Origin: Bacteroidetes bacterium UBA2475
GTDB lineage: Bacteria > Bacteroidota > Bacteroidia > B-17B0 > Aurantibacillaceae
Assembly (NCBI GenBank): GCA_002342065.1
Contig: DDPF01000013.1
Span: 1-64,000, forward strand
DNA: 64,000 nucleotides
Direction of reading: 5' to 3'
Shown one piece after another: positions 8,375-15,964 of this stretch. Below the pieces are notes generated by a model that did not search any database, was not told the DNA's origin, and saw nothing but the letters and a program-made list of their open reading frames with translations. The position numbers and the translations under genes are program-made. Position 1 is the first letter of the stretch. The number at the start of each line of letters is the position of its first letter.

Positions 8375-8424
8375 CCAGACCTTTAAGGTTTTAACAGATT
8401 TAATTATAAACCTTGAAGGTCTGG
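8375..8424. repeat. Long inverted repeat between divergent genes
   Basis: Arms CCAGACCTTTAAGGTTT (8375-8391) and AAACCTTGAAGGTCTGG (8408-8424) pair over 17 bp with a single G-U, around a 16-nt AT loop. There is no T-run on either strand, and both flanking genes point away from it. It is therefore not an ordinary terminator and looks like an interspersed palindromic element. Confidence 0.8.
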
Positions 8425-8615
8425 ATAGTTAATAGCGTTTTTGTTAATTAAAAGCCAATTTACAGAGAATGAAATCTTTACATTTTAGGGTCCATTATTG
8501 TTAACCCAATATTAACAAAACTATCAACAATTACCTTTCTGTTAAATATTTTAAAATATTGATTATCAATACATTAAAATAAATCAATTATACCTAAAAT
8601 GGTTCAATTTGTAAT

Positions 8616-8699
8616 TATATTTGTAGTCCGTTTTAGTAAGACAAAAGCGTTTAATTAATCAATTATGTTTAACCCCTCAAACTAAGTCTTAGTAGTTTG
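8616..8699 (+). promoter_or_regulatory. rpsA -7 box and leader hairpin
   Basis: TATATTTG at 8616-8623 fits the Bacteroidota -7 consensus. No TTG is found at the expected upstream spacing. The leader of about 90 nt contains a small hairpin, CAAACTA (8678-8684) with TAGTTTG (8693-8699), ending 17 bases before the start codon. S1 synthesis is autoregulated in other bacteria. A role for this hairpin is inference. Confidence 0.5.
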
Positions 8700-8716
8700 A
8701 TACAAGTAAATTAAAA

Positions 8717-10507
8717 ATGTCAGAAAAAGTTCTAGTAGGTAATGCGGATTTCGATTGGAATTCGATTGGTAAAAAACAAGACAATTATACAACAGATGAA
8801 AAAGAGAAGTTGGATGAATTGTATGGTAAAGCGTTAAGCACAATAACAGATGCTCAAATTATTGAGGGTACTGTTGTAGCTAAAAACAACCGCGAAGTAG
8901 TTGTAAATATTGGTTATAAATCAGATGGTGTTGTTGCTCTTTCAGAGTTTCGTTATAATCCGGATTTAAAATTAGGAGATAAAATAGAAGTATTTATTGA
9001 GTCTACTGAAGATACTAATGGTCAATTAGTATTATCTCATAAAAAAGCACGTGCCAACAAAAGCTGGGATCGTGTTAATGAAGCACTTAATACTGATGAA
9101 ATTATTAAAGGTTTTGTTAAGTGTCGTACTAAAGGTGGTTTAATTGTTGATGTATTTGGTATTGAAGCATTTTTACCAGGTTCACAAATTGACGTTAAGC
9201 CTATTCGTGATTACGATGTTTACGTTGGTAAAACAATGGAATTTAAAGTTGTTAAGATCAACAATGAATTTAAAAACGTAGTTGTTTCTCACAAAGCTTT
9301 AATTGAAGCTGAAATTGAAACACAAAAACGCGATATCATCTCTAAATTAGAAAAAGGACAAGTATTAGAAGGAACTGTGAAGAACATTACTTCTTATGGT
9401 GTGTTTATTGATCTTGGTGGTGTTGATGGTTTAATTCACATTACAGATCTATCTTGGGGTCGTATTAACCACCCTGAAGAGATCGTTAAATTAGATGAGA
9501 AGATTCAGGTTGTAATTCTTGAATTTGATGATGATAAAAAACGTATTGCTTTAGGTTTAAAACAATTAACCCCACATCCTTGGGAAGCTTTAAACTCTGA
9601 GTTAAAAATTGGTGATAAGGTAAAAGGTAAAGTAGTTGTTATTAACGATTACGGCGCATTTATCGAGATCGCACAAGGTGTTGAAGGTTTAGTTCACGTA
9701 AGTGAGATGAGCTGGAGTCAACATTTACGCAGCGCACAGGAGTTTGTAAAGATCGGACAAGAAATTGATGCGATCGTTTTAACTCTTGATCGTGAAGAGC
9801 GTAAAATGAGCTTAGGTATGAAACAATTAACGCCTGATCCTTGGAATATTATCTTAGATAAATACGCTAAGGGTTCTAAACACACAGGAACAGTTCGCAA
9901 CTTCACCAACTTTGGTGTGTTTGTTGAATTAGAAGAAGGTGTTGACGGTTTAGTTCATATCTCTGATCTTTCTTGGAGCAAAAAAATTAAACACCCAAGT
10001 GAATTCTGCAAAGTAGGAGATAAAATGGATGTTGCTGTTTTAGAAATTGATGGCGAGAATCGTCGTTTATCTTTAGGACACAAACAATTGGAAGAAAATC
10101 CATGGGATGTTTTTGAAACTGTATTTACAATAGATTCAGTACACAGTGGTACTGTATTAAATGTAAATGATAAAGGCGCTACTATTGGCTTAACTTATGG
10201 TGTTGAAGGATTCTGTCCTGCTCGTCACTTAAATAAAGCTGATAATACTTCTTTAAAATCAGAAGAGGTTGCAGATTTCAAAGTAATTGAATTCAGCAAA
10301 GATGCTAAGCGTATCGTTGTATCTCACGCTCGTTTACACGAAGAAGTGAAAGATGAAGCAAGAAAAGTAGAAAAAGCTACTAAGAAAGCTGATTTTGACG
10401 AAAGCAAAAAAGCAGTTAAAAAAGTAAAAGATAGTCAAGAGAAAACCACTTTAGGTGATATCTCTGCATTATCTGATCTAAAAGACAAATTGGACGCTAA
10501 AAAATAA
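8717..10507 (+). CDS. rpsA: 30S ribosomal protein bS1
   Basis: 596 residues with six S1 (OB-fold) repeats. Clear repeat starts include EGTVVAKNNREVVVNIGYKSDG, GFVKCRTKGGLIVDVFG, EGTVKNITSYGVFIDLGGVDG, GKVVVINDYGAFIEIAQGVEG, GTVRNFTNFGVFVELEEGVDG and GTVLNVNDKGATIGLTYGVEG. S1 recruits mRNA to the 30S subunit, a key job in a phylum that rarely uses Shine-Dalgarno pairing. The C-terminal 60 residues are a lysine/aspartate-rich tail (KKADFDESKKAVKKVKD). The start at ATG 8717 gives MSEKVLVGNADFDW. The gene is followed by an unusually hairpin-rich tail. Confidence 0.97.
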   Translation: MSEKVLVGNADFDWNSIGKKQDNYTTDEKEKLDELYGKALSTITDAQIIEGTVVAKNNREVVVNIGYKSDGVVALSEFRYNPDLKLGDKIEVFIESTEDTNGQLVLSHKKARANKSWDRVNEALNTDEIIKGFVKCRTKGGLIVDVFGIEAFLPGSQIDVKPIRDYDVYVGKTMEFKVVKINNEFKNVVVSHKALIEAEIETQKRDIISKLEKGQVLEGTVKNITSYGVFIDLGGVDGLIHITDLSWGRINHPEEIVKLDEKIQVVILEFDDDKKRIALGLKQLTPHPWEALNSELKIGDKVKGKVVVINDYGAFIEIAQGVEGLVHVSEMSWSQHLRSAQEFVKIGQEIDAIVLTLDREERKMSLGMKQLTPDPWNIILDKYAKGSKHTGTVRNFTNFGVFVELEEGVDGLVHISDLSWSKKIKHPSEFCKVGDKMDVAVLEIDGENRRLSLGHKQLEENPWDVFETVFTIDSVHSGTVLNVNDKGATIGLTYGVEGFCPARHLNKADNTSLKSEEVADFKVIEFSKDAKRIVVSHARLHEEVKDEARKVEKATKKADFDESKKAVKKVKDSQEKTTLGDISALSDLKDKLDAKK

Positions 10508-10514
10508 GCTGTTT

Positions 10515-10625
10515 AATAAAACTCCCCAAACGACGAGTTCGTTTTAAGGGCAACTAAAAATCACGCCATGGTTTTTAGTTTTTTGAGAGCCGGAACCCAC
10601 ACTAGTTGTGGGTTTTTGGTTTTTA
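10515..10625 (+). terminator. Tandem hairpins / terminators after rpsA
   Basis: Three stems in series. The first is AAACGA/TCGTTT (about 10528-10545). The second is AACTAAAAA (10552-10560) with TTTTTAGTT (10572-10580), followed by T's. The third is AACCCACA (10594-10601) with TGTGGGTT (10607-10614) and a T-run. The last two have the form of intrinsic terminators. A further GC-rich stretch (CCCTGGGTT ... AACCTGGGCAGGG, 10630-10665) may fold too. Confidence 0.6.
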
Positions 10626-10801
10626 TACCCCTGGGTTATTCACCAAACCTGGGCAGGGCAGGGCACCATGCCTTAAATTCTTTGCTATTTGTGGGCTTTG
10701 GCTTTTTAAAATAGTTACACAATAAATTAAAATGTCGTACGTTATTATTATAACACAGACCTTATTTATAAACTAAACACAAAACACAGCTTAAATTGCC
10801 T

Positions 10802-10987
10802 ATGACACAAACATTTACTTCTAACCTTAATGAAACTGCCATTAAACCAGCGAAAGATCATGGAGATCAATTGCCTGAATTTGCAGAACCTTCAAAAAAT
10901 GTTATCGATAACATTTTAAACTTTAGCAAAAATCTTGAAGTTAAAAAGTCAAGATTTGTTGATACTGTTGAAGTGATAAAGAGTTAA
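10802..10987 (+). CDS. Small orphan protein, 61 residues, unknown
   Basis: An ATG at 10802 opens a 61-codon frame beginning MTQTFTSNLNETAIKPAKDHG, with later text VIDNILNFSKNLEVKK. It is polar, has no signal peptide and no recognised domain. Codon choice looks like that of its neighbours, and it ends just before a 12-bp perfect palindrome, as a real gene would. The upstream region is AT-rich, with a possible TATTTATA -7-like box near 10763. A TTG at 10796 could also start it. I cannot assign a function, and a non-coding reading remains possible. Confidence 0.5.
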   Translation: MTQTFTSNLNETAIKPAKDHGDQLPEFAEPSKNVIDNILNFSKNLEVKKSRFVDTVEVIKS

Positions 10988-11009
10988 TTTTTATACCCTT
11001 TCTTATAAA

Positions 11010-11039
11010 AATAATTCCGGCTCCAGGGCCGGAATTATT
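11010..11039. terminator. Perfect 12-bp palindromic terminator between convergent genes
   Basis: AATAATTCCGGC (11010-11021) pairs perfectly with GCCGGAATTATT (11028-11039), with a 6-nt loop. On the minus strand it runs into a T-rich stretch, so it ends the gene at 11103-11774. It probably also stops the small + strand gene. Confidence 0.75.
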
Positions 11040-11102
11040 GTATACAAAAGAAAATGGAGTGACTTATATTACAAGGCTACTTGCAATTTTAGGATTTAAA
11101 AA

Positions 11103-11774
11103 TTATTGAATAAAAAAACAAATGCCTGTGCCTAAGCTTAAAGTAGGTGCCATCCTTTGGTGATCCAGCGTTTCAGAATAATTAAAATGATAATACACTG
11201 ATGCGCCTGCATAATTTTTCCAGCTAATTTGGTTAGTTATGTTTACATAAAATTCAAAACCCATAATTAATTCTCCGGTTGACAATCTTATCTTATTCAG
11301 ATCTTGTTTTTTGTCGCCCCATATTAAATTTTCTTCTCTTAACACCGAGTTTGATAATTGTAATTTATTAGTGTATTGTATAGATGAGAAAAAATTAAGT
11401 TGTAAGAGATCCTTCATTCCACTTTCGTGTTTGTAACTAGTGTCAACTGTAAGCACGCGGCTATATTCAACCTTAATGCCCTGCGTTTTCATTGAACATT
11501 GTTGAATTACCGGCCCCGCACTAAAAGCATTTCTACCTTTAGAAATTCCCAAATTAAGAGAGTAAAAAGCACCATGCCCGTTGCCGGTAGAAGAAATGCC
11601 GGTGCTAAATAAAGGCTTAATTTTTTCACTTGAATTTTGAGCCAAAAAACCGCTTCCACTTAAAGAGAGTAAAAAACAGATGATGGTTACTTTAATGATA
11701 AATATGATCTTATCTTCATTTAGGCCATGGAATGTTAGCTCTGTTTCTTTTTTAATAGTTTTCATCGTTTTCAT
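11103..11774 (-). CDS. Secreted/outer-membrane protein, unknown
   Basis: 223 residues. A polar N-terminal stretch (MKTMKTIKKETELTFHGLNED) precedes a hydrophobic segment (IIFIIKVTIICFLLSLSGSGFLAQ, about 23-46), which then reads as a signal peptide with cleavage after FLAQ. The n-region is unusually long, and no internal Met offers a shorter start. The mature part has alternating short strands (AFYSLNLGISKGRNAFSAGP, ELIMGFEFYVNITNQISWKN, ASVYYHFNYSE) and ends in aromatic CFFIQ, suggesting a small outer-membrane beta-barrel. No family is recognised. Confidence 0.6.
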   Translation of the reverse strand: MKTMKTIKKETELTFHGLNEDKIIFIIKVTIICFLLSLSGSGFLAQNSSEKIKPLFSTGISSTGNGHGAFYSLNLGISKGRNAFSAGPVIQQCSMKTQGIKVEYSRVLTVDTSYKHESGMKDLLQLNFFSSIQYTNKLQLSNSVLREENLIWGDKKQDLNKIRLSTGELIMGFEFYVNITNQISWKNYAGASVYYHFNYSETLDHQRMAPTLSLGTGICFFIQ

Positions 11775-11975
11775 TTTTTATCATTACAAAGTAACAGGTA
11801 TTGTAGCTGTTAATTTGTACCATAAAACCTCTCAGGTTTCATATGTAAGATTTTTGGAGAATTTGAAATAAAAGACTTTTTTACATACTCCTTCACATTT
11901 TTTGTGGAATATGGTACCATAGCGCATCTTATTAGTAGATCAATTATATTAATTTAGAGCTATAAATTATCCCAC

Positions 11976-13694
11976 ATGAAAAACATTTTTTATTTATTAG
12001 TAATTCCTTTTTTAGGATTTTCGCAAACCCAAAACCCTGAACAAAGAATTGAAACACCTATTAAAGCCGTAACGCTTTATTTAGATGGCGCCGAAGTTAA
12101 CCAGCAAAAACAGGTTAATTTAAATGCTGGTATTACACAAGTGGTTTTCACGAACCTCTCATCCAAATTAATTCCAAAAAGTATACAGGTTAATGTTGGC
12201 GAAAGTATTAGCGTGTTAAGCGTTTCAGAGAAATTAAATTTTTTAAGTCTTAACGCCGAAAGTGCAAAAGTAAAACAGTTAAGAGATTCACTTAAGACCA
12301 ATCAATACAAAACACAGCAATTAGTCTACGATAAAGAGGCTTATGATAAAGAAAAAGAATTGCTTGCAAAAAATAATAGTATTGGCGGCCAGGATAAAGG
12401 TGTTTCAATTGCAGAATTAAAACTAGCTGCAGATTTTTATCGTTCACGAATAAAAGAAATTAATAGTGAGATCTTAAAATACGATACAAAAATAAATGAG
12501 ATGTATGCGGTAACAAACCGTTTGCAAAACGAATTAAATGAACTGAACATCAACGAAAATAAACCAACCGGCGAGATAATTATTTTATTACAGTCCGATA
12601 CAAAAGTAGCTGCTAACATCGATCTTAAGTATGTTGTATCTGATGCAGGTTGGGCACCGTATTACGAATTAAAAGCAGAGGATATTGGAAAACCAATTAC
12701 TCTTGTATACCGCGCCCGCGCATTTAATAATACCGGCATTAACTGGGCCGATGTAAAATTAAAATTATCAACGTCAGATCCTACACGAAATGCTTCAAAA
12801 CCGATGGTTATGCCATGGTTCTTAAATTTTAGTGGAGATGTTTATGGTCAGTCAAATGGTTATATAAGTAACAACGCTAATAAATCGTACTATCAAAAAT
12901 CACAAATAAACGATGGTAATTTAGAAAATCAATTCGGTGCTAAACAACAATTAAACGAAGTAGAGCTTAAATCTTGGAATGAATACCAGGTAAAAAATAA
13001 ACGCGATGAAGCTAATAACACTAAAAAAATTGTCTACGAAGAAGTTCAGGTTTCTGAATTAAGCGCGGAGTTTGAAATTAAAAAACCTTACACTATTCCA
13101 TCAGATGCTAAGCCATATATTGTAGAAGTTACGACTTACAGTCTTGATGCTACCTTTAAACATTATTCACTTCCTAAAGTAGAGAAAGATGCTTTTCTTT
13201 TGGCGCGCATAACAGGCTGGGAAGATCTTGATCTTATTGAAGGTCCTGCAAATGTTTATTTTGGAGGAACTTTTGTTGGTCAGTCGTACGTTAATCCACG
13301 CAGCGTAAATGATACGCTGGATCTTTCATTTGGTCGCGACAGCAAAGTAATTGTGACGCGCACAAAAATTAAGGATTTTAATAACGAAAAAGTAATGGGC
13401 AATAATCGTAAGATGACCTACTCTTACGAAATGATCATTAAAAATAACCGGAAGACTGCAATAAATATTGATCTTGAAGATCAGAAACCACTTTCACAAA
13501 GTAATGAGATAGTTGTAGAAGTGACCGAATTATCAAAGGGACAAGTAAATCCTGATGACGGAAAAGTAAGTTGGAAGTTCTTAATTCCACCGGGCGAATC
13601 GCAAAAAATAATTTATACGTACACAATAAAATATCCTAAGAACAGGAATGTTGATACCGAAAAGAAAATGCGCAAAGTAAGGGCAGCATTTTAA
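11976..13694 (+). CDS. Secreted DUF4139/DUF4140 (mucoidy-inhibitor-like) protein
   Basis: 572 residues with an N-terminal signal peptide (MKNIFYLLVIPFLGFSQ). Residues 25-125 form the DUF4140 part (IKAVTLYLDGAEVNQQKQVNL), followed by a coiled-coil stretch (about 95-195, EINSEILKYDTKINEM). The DUF4139 beta-rich domain (about 200-572) shows VVSDAGWAPYYELKAEDIGKP, ARAFNNTGINWADVKLKLSTSDP and the final PPGESQKIIYTYTIKYPKNR. The family is widespread in bacteria and is often labelled mucoidy inhibitor A, but its biochemical role is not established. It is convergent with the MNIO gene and separated from it by a hairpin. Confidence 0.88.
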   Translation: MKNIFYLLVIPFLGFSQTQNPEQRIETPIKAVTLYLDGAEVNQQKQVNLNAGITQVVFTNLSSKLIPKSIQVNVGESISVLSVSEKLNFLSLNAESAKVKQLRDSLKTNQYKTQQLVYDKEAYDKEKELLAKNNSIGGQDKGVSIAELKLAADFYRSRIKEINSEILKYDTKINEMYAVTNRLQNELNELNINENKPTGEIIILLQSDTKVAANIDLKYVVSDAGWAPYYELKAEDIGKPITLVYRARAFNNTGINWADVKLKLSTSDPTRNASKPMVMPWFLNFSGDVYGQSNGYISNNANKSYYQKSQINDGNLENQFGAKQQLNEVELKSWNEYQVKNKRDEANNTKKIVYEEVQVSELSAEFEIKKPYTIPSDAKPYIVEVTTYSLDATFKHYSLPKVEKDAFLLARITGWEDLDLIEGPANVYFGGTFVGQSYVNPRSVNDTLDLSFGRDSKVIVTRTKIKDFNNEKVMGNNRKMTYSYEMIIKNNRKTAINIDLEDQKPLSQSNEIVVEVTELSKGQVNPDDGKVSWKFLIPPGESQKIIYTYTIKYPKNRNVDTEKKMRKVRAAF

Positions 13695-13705
13695 TATTGA
13701 TCAAT

Positions 13706-13752
13706 GATCTATGATAGAAGATTAAAGAACTACTTCTCTTTTATCATAGGTC
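13706..13752. terminator. Hairpin between convergent genes
   Basis: GATCTATGATAGAAGA (13706-13721) pairs with TCTTTTATCATAGGTC (13737-13752), 14 of 16 positions. It lies between the DUF4139 gene and the MNIO gene, so it may terminate both. Confidence 0.6.
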
Positions 13753-13771
13753 TTTTATCTTTTATCCAATT

Positions 13772-14887
13772 CTAATTCCACTTCTTTATTAGCACCATTG
13801 CCGTTTCAACCATGTAGTCTTTCCATAAATAAGGATCCCAATCTTTAAGTGCTTTGTTTTTTATAAGTAGCTCTGTAGCTTTAGAAACATCTTTGTGTGC
13901 AAAAAGTGTTTCAATAATAAATTGTTGTTGCTTTCTTAAAACCTCGTTCTGTAATGGTTCTTTTGGAACCGAGTGTTTTATTTTGTTTTTTGTAAAACTT
14001 TCTGTTGGGCTTGTTTCGTTTTTTCTTTGTGTAGCGACTATTTTTTTTATCTGCAGAAAGTCTTTTGCAAATTGTAATTTATCTTTTTCAGTTTTAATAG
14101 TGTTTCCTAACCGTTCAAAAATTACATATTCAACATTTTTGCAAAGCGGCAACGTTTCTTTTAATAAAGCAAGAACTTCTTTTGGTACAGCTTCATCATG
14201 TGTATCTCTTCTTACTTTATTTTTGCTGGTACTAACATCTGCCCAGCTGCCACCCGAAACATGAATTTCTTTAACTTTGTCTAACGGATAAGAGCGTACC
14301 AGGAGTAGAGGGTCTATTTCAAAATTATTAGCCTGGCACCAGATATTATGAAGGTCTAATATTAAAAAACCGTTTACCGGCTCAATTAATTTTTCAAGGA
14401 ACTCGCCCTGTTCTTTTACCTGCTCAGTACTTAAAGCAAAAGCAAGATTTTCTATTCCAACAGGTAATTGCGAAATATTTTGTAAACGTTTTAAACGATC
14501 TTGTCCAATTGCTAAAGTTATTTTATTGAGCGGTACGGGTAGAGGAGTACCTTTATGAAAATCGTCGGAGCTCATAAAACCAAAATGCTCGGTTACATGC
14601 CTGTAATTATATTTTTTTACTGCTTTAGAAAGTTGTTTGAGCCATTTCTCCTGATTGCTATCCCACTGACCTTTTAATAAAGAATATCTAACACCGTGAC
14701 CAATTAATCTACCGCTTTTAGAATACTCGCTTAAAAGCAAACTAAGCCATTGCGGTTCTTTAGAAGTTGAGCGCAGAGTATCAAAAGACCATTCGATCAC
14801 ATCAACATCACCATTCTGAAAAAGTGGAAGAGCAGATTCAATAAAATCGGCTTCGGGCATTAAAGATATTCCAACCCAGGGTTTCAT
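13772..14887 (-). CDS. DUF692 family multinuclear non-haem iron oxidase (MNIO), RiPP-modifying
   Basis: 371 residues, no signal peptide, so cytosolic. The TIM-barrel DUF692 signatures are all present: GHGVRYS (His64), VTEHFGFM (His101), GIENLAF (Asn147), ILDLHNIWCQANNF (Asp178, His180, Asn181), EIHVSGGSW (His209), RRDTHDEAVPKEV (Asp228, His230) and VIFERLG (Glu258). Known members (MbnB, TglH, ChrH, BufB types) use two or three irons to oxidise cysteines in ribosomal peptides. Residues about 283-371 are an extra C-terminal region with a basic linker and a helical end (NEVLRKQQQFIIETLFAHKDV, then DWDPYLWKDYMVETAMVLIKKW). It could replace the separate partner protein of other MNIO systems. Immediately upstream on the same strand lie four small peptides ending in CxxCGxG, which I infer are its substrates. 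A TAATTTTG box (14899 to 14892) lies just before the start, so it may have its own weak promoter. Confidence 0.9.
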   Translation of the reverse strand: MKPWVGISLMPEADFIESALPLFQNGDVDVIEWSFDTLRSTSKEPQWLSLLLSEYSKSGRLIGHGVRYSLLKGQWDSNQEKWLKQLSKAVKKYNYRHVTEHFGFMSSDDFHKGTPLPVPLNKITLAIGQDRLKRLQNISQLPVGIENLAFALSTEQVKEQGEFLEKLIEPVNGFLILDLHNIWCQANNFEIDPLLLVRSYPLDKVKEIHVSGGSWADVSTSKNKVRRDTHDEAVPKEVLALLKETLPLCKNVEYVIFERLGNTIKTEKDKLQFAKDFLQIKKIVATQRKNETSPTESFTKNKIKHSVPKEPLQNEVLRKQQQFIIETLFAHKDVSKATELLIKNKALKDWDPYLWKDYMVETAMVLIKKWN

Positions 14888-14904
14888 ACTCCAAAATTAA
14901 TTAA

Positions 14905-15045
14905 AACCACATAGAAACATAGTTTTTTAAATATTAAGATTTACCACAATACTTTAAGTGAATCATAGATTGAAGCGAAGCTTCAATTACTATGTATTCT
15001 TATTTAGATTTTGGTGGTTATTTAACCCTATGTGCCTATGTGGTT
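14905..15045. repeat. Long intergenic palindrome between the peptide genes and the MNIO gene
   Basis: Outer arms AACCACATAGAAACATAG (14905-14922) and CTATGTGCCTATGTGGTT (15028-15045) pair with a few mismatches. Nested inside is a tight hairpin, CATAG-ATTGAAGC (14964-14976) with GCTTCAAT (14980-14987) and CTATG (14990-14994). It may be a processing or attenuation site letting peptides be made in excess of the enzyme. Equally it may be an interspersed intergenic repeat that landed here. Confidence 0.7.
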
Positions 15046-15056
15046 AAATTTTGTAA

Positions 15057-15275
15057 TTAACCCATTCCACAAGGCGGACAATAGTCAGGACCAATAACTT
15101 TGTCTTTGTGATTTTTAGAAACTTTTACAGAATCTTTTTTAGCGGGTTCGTTTTTTTTAACCTTAATGGCAGTGCCGGTCTTTGTTTTTGTTTTGTCACC
15201 TTCTTTTGGTTTTGGCGTTTGTGCAATAGCGCTAAAGCTGATCATGGCACTTAAAACAATAGTTGATAGTTTCAT
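15057..15275 (-). CDS. Putative MNIO RiPP precursor 1 (Sec-targeted, C-terminal CPPCGMG)
   Basis: 72 residues from ATG 15275. That start gives the same N-terminus as its neighbours (MKLSTIVLSAMISFSAIAQ, a Sec signal peptide); a longer frame from 15350 would run through an intergenic repeat. The mature part is lysine- and threonine-rich (PKPKEGDKTKTKTGTAIKVKK) and ends DYCPPCGMG-stop. The terminal C-x-x-C-G-x-G is shared by all four paralogues, while the middle is poorly conserved: the pattern of a precursor family with leader and core under selection. I infer that the cysteines are modified by the DUF692 enzyme before export. An unmodified small metal-binding or redox peptide is the alternative. 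It is the last of the four genes, nearest the enzyme. Confidence 0.8.
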   Translation of the reverse strand: MKLSTIVLSAMISFSAIAQTPKPKEGDKTKTKTGTAIKVKKNEPAKKDSVKVSKNHKDKVIGPDYCPPCGMG

Positions 15276-15295
15276 AATGTTATTTTTATTTATGT

Positions 15296-15353
15296 AAAAT
15301 GTAATAGGGAAGATGTAAAATGGATACATTTTCCTTTTTCCATCTTCCATTTG
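15296..15353. repeat. Intergenic imperfect palindrome, family A copy 2
   Basis: Lies between precursor genes 2 and 1. It contains GTAATAGGGAAGATGTAAAA and CATTTTCC, then CCATCTTCCATTTG, the same vocabulary as the elements at 1597-1663 and 48891-48960. The right half can fold on the left half imperfectly. Confidence 0.5.
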
Positions 15354-15354
15354 T

Positions 15355-15564
15355 TTACCCCATCCCGCAACCCGGACAATATCTTGCTGAGTGACGTTTA
15401 GGTTTATTTATTTGAGAGTTTGACGAGTCTTTTTTTGCTGTAGTTTTAGGTTTATGGCACTTTGTAGCTTTTGCAGTTTTATCTTTTTGCGCAGATTTAA
15501 CCTGTGCAAAAGAAGCAGTACTAAAACATATCAGGGCACCTAAGGCTAAAGTTGATATTTTCAT
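15355..15564 (-). CDS. Putative MNIO RiPP precursor 2 (C-terminal CPGCGMG)
   Basis: 69 residues: signal peptide MKISTLALGALICFSTASFAQ, a basic spacer, and the end ARYCPGCGMG-stop. It has one additional internal cysteine in KATKCHKPK, at a place matched by KTKCVNPK in precursor 3, so precursors 2 and 3 form a subgroup with three mature cysteines. A further cysteine lies inside the signal peptide. Its start is 20 bases downstream of the precursor 3 stop, so those two are co-transcribed. Secreted and probably periplasmic. The function is inferred only from the motif and the neighbouring enzyme. Confidence 0.82.
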   Translation of the reverse strand: MKISTLALGALICFSTASFAQVKSAQKDKTAKATKCHKPKTTAKKDSSNSQINKPKRHSARYCPGCGMG

Positions 15565-15584
15565 GATCTTTAATTTTAAATTTA

Positions 15585-15800
15585 TTATCCTCTTCCGCAG
15601 GCTTCACAAATTCTTAAAGAGTGATCAGGTTCAACCGATAAAGTTGAATCGCTAACGGCCACCAGTGTTTTTGGATTGACACATTTTGTTTTTACTGTTT
15701 TTGTATGCTTTACTTTCTTAATTGTTTTAGGTGTATCCTGCGCTAAAGCATTTACACTAAAACTGATCAGGGCTCCAAGAGCTAAAGTTGATAATTTCAT
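15585..15800 (-). CDS. Putative MNIO RiPP precursor 3 (C-terminal CEACGRG)
   Basis: 71 residues: signal peptide MKLSTLALGALISFSVNALAQ, a mature part with KKVKHTKTVKTKCVNPK, and the end RICEACGRG-stop. The signal peptide is nearly identical to that of precursor 2, showing recent duplication. The middle has diverged and is less basic after residue 45 (LVAVSDSTLSVEPDHS). It has its own upstream element at 15851-15889, identical in layout to that of precursor 4, plus a leader hairpin (GGTGAAGTGATC at 15816-15827 with GATCTACTTCGCC at 15831-15843). The leader is about 50 nt. Confidence 0.82.
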   Translation of the reverse strand: MKLSTLALGALISFSVNALAQDTPKTIKKVKHTKTVKTKCVNPKTLVAVSDSTLSVEPDHSLRICEACGRG

Positions 15801-15850
15801 TTTCTTTTAATTTATGGTGAAGTGATCTGCGATCTACTTCGCCGTGTTTC

Positions 15851-15889
15851 TATTTAGATGCTTTGTTTTGTAATATTCCATAAACCAAG
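15851..15889 (-). promoter_or_regulatory. Two-box upstream element of precursor 3
   Basis: On the minus strand: CTTGGTTTATGGAA, 14 bases, then GCATCTAAATA. The same boxes with exactly the same 14-base spacing precede precursor 4 (16197-16235), while the spacer sequence differs. GGAA followed about 17 bases later by TCTAAA resembles an ECF-sigma promoter layout, and no TAnnTTTG box is present. That it is a regulated promoter is inference. Confidence 0.6.
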
Positions 15890-15923
15890 TTACAAGTAAA
15901 TAGGGATTAGTTAATAGGTATAA

Positions 15924-15963
15924 AACTGCCAACTAATAACTAGCAACTGCCGACTGACGACTG
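15924..15963. repeat. Degenerate tandem repeat, 21-bp period
   Basis: AACTGCCAACTAATAACTAG (15924-15943) is followed by AACTGCCGACTGACGACTG (15945-15963). It is low-complexity intergenic sequence directly after the precursor 4 stop and before the precursor 3 promoter region. Confidence 0.55.
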
Positions 15964-15964
15964 T

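Larger units (their letters stand above)
8334..8716. other. Non-coding region upstream of rpsA: palindrome, promoter and leader
   Basis: 383 bases without a gene. It holds a long hairpin repeat (8375-8424), an AT-rich tract with runs such as TTAACAAAACTATCAACAATT, a -7 box (8616-8623) and a leader hairpin (8678-8699). I see no small ORF with coding character. Confidence 0.7.
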
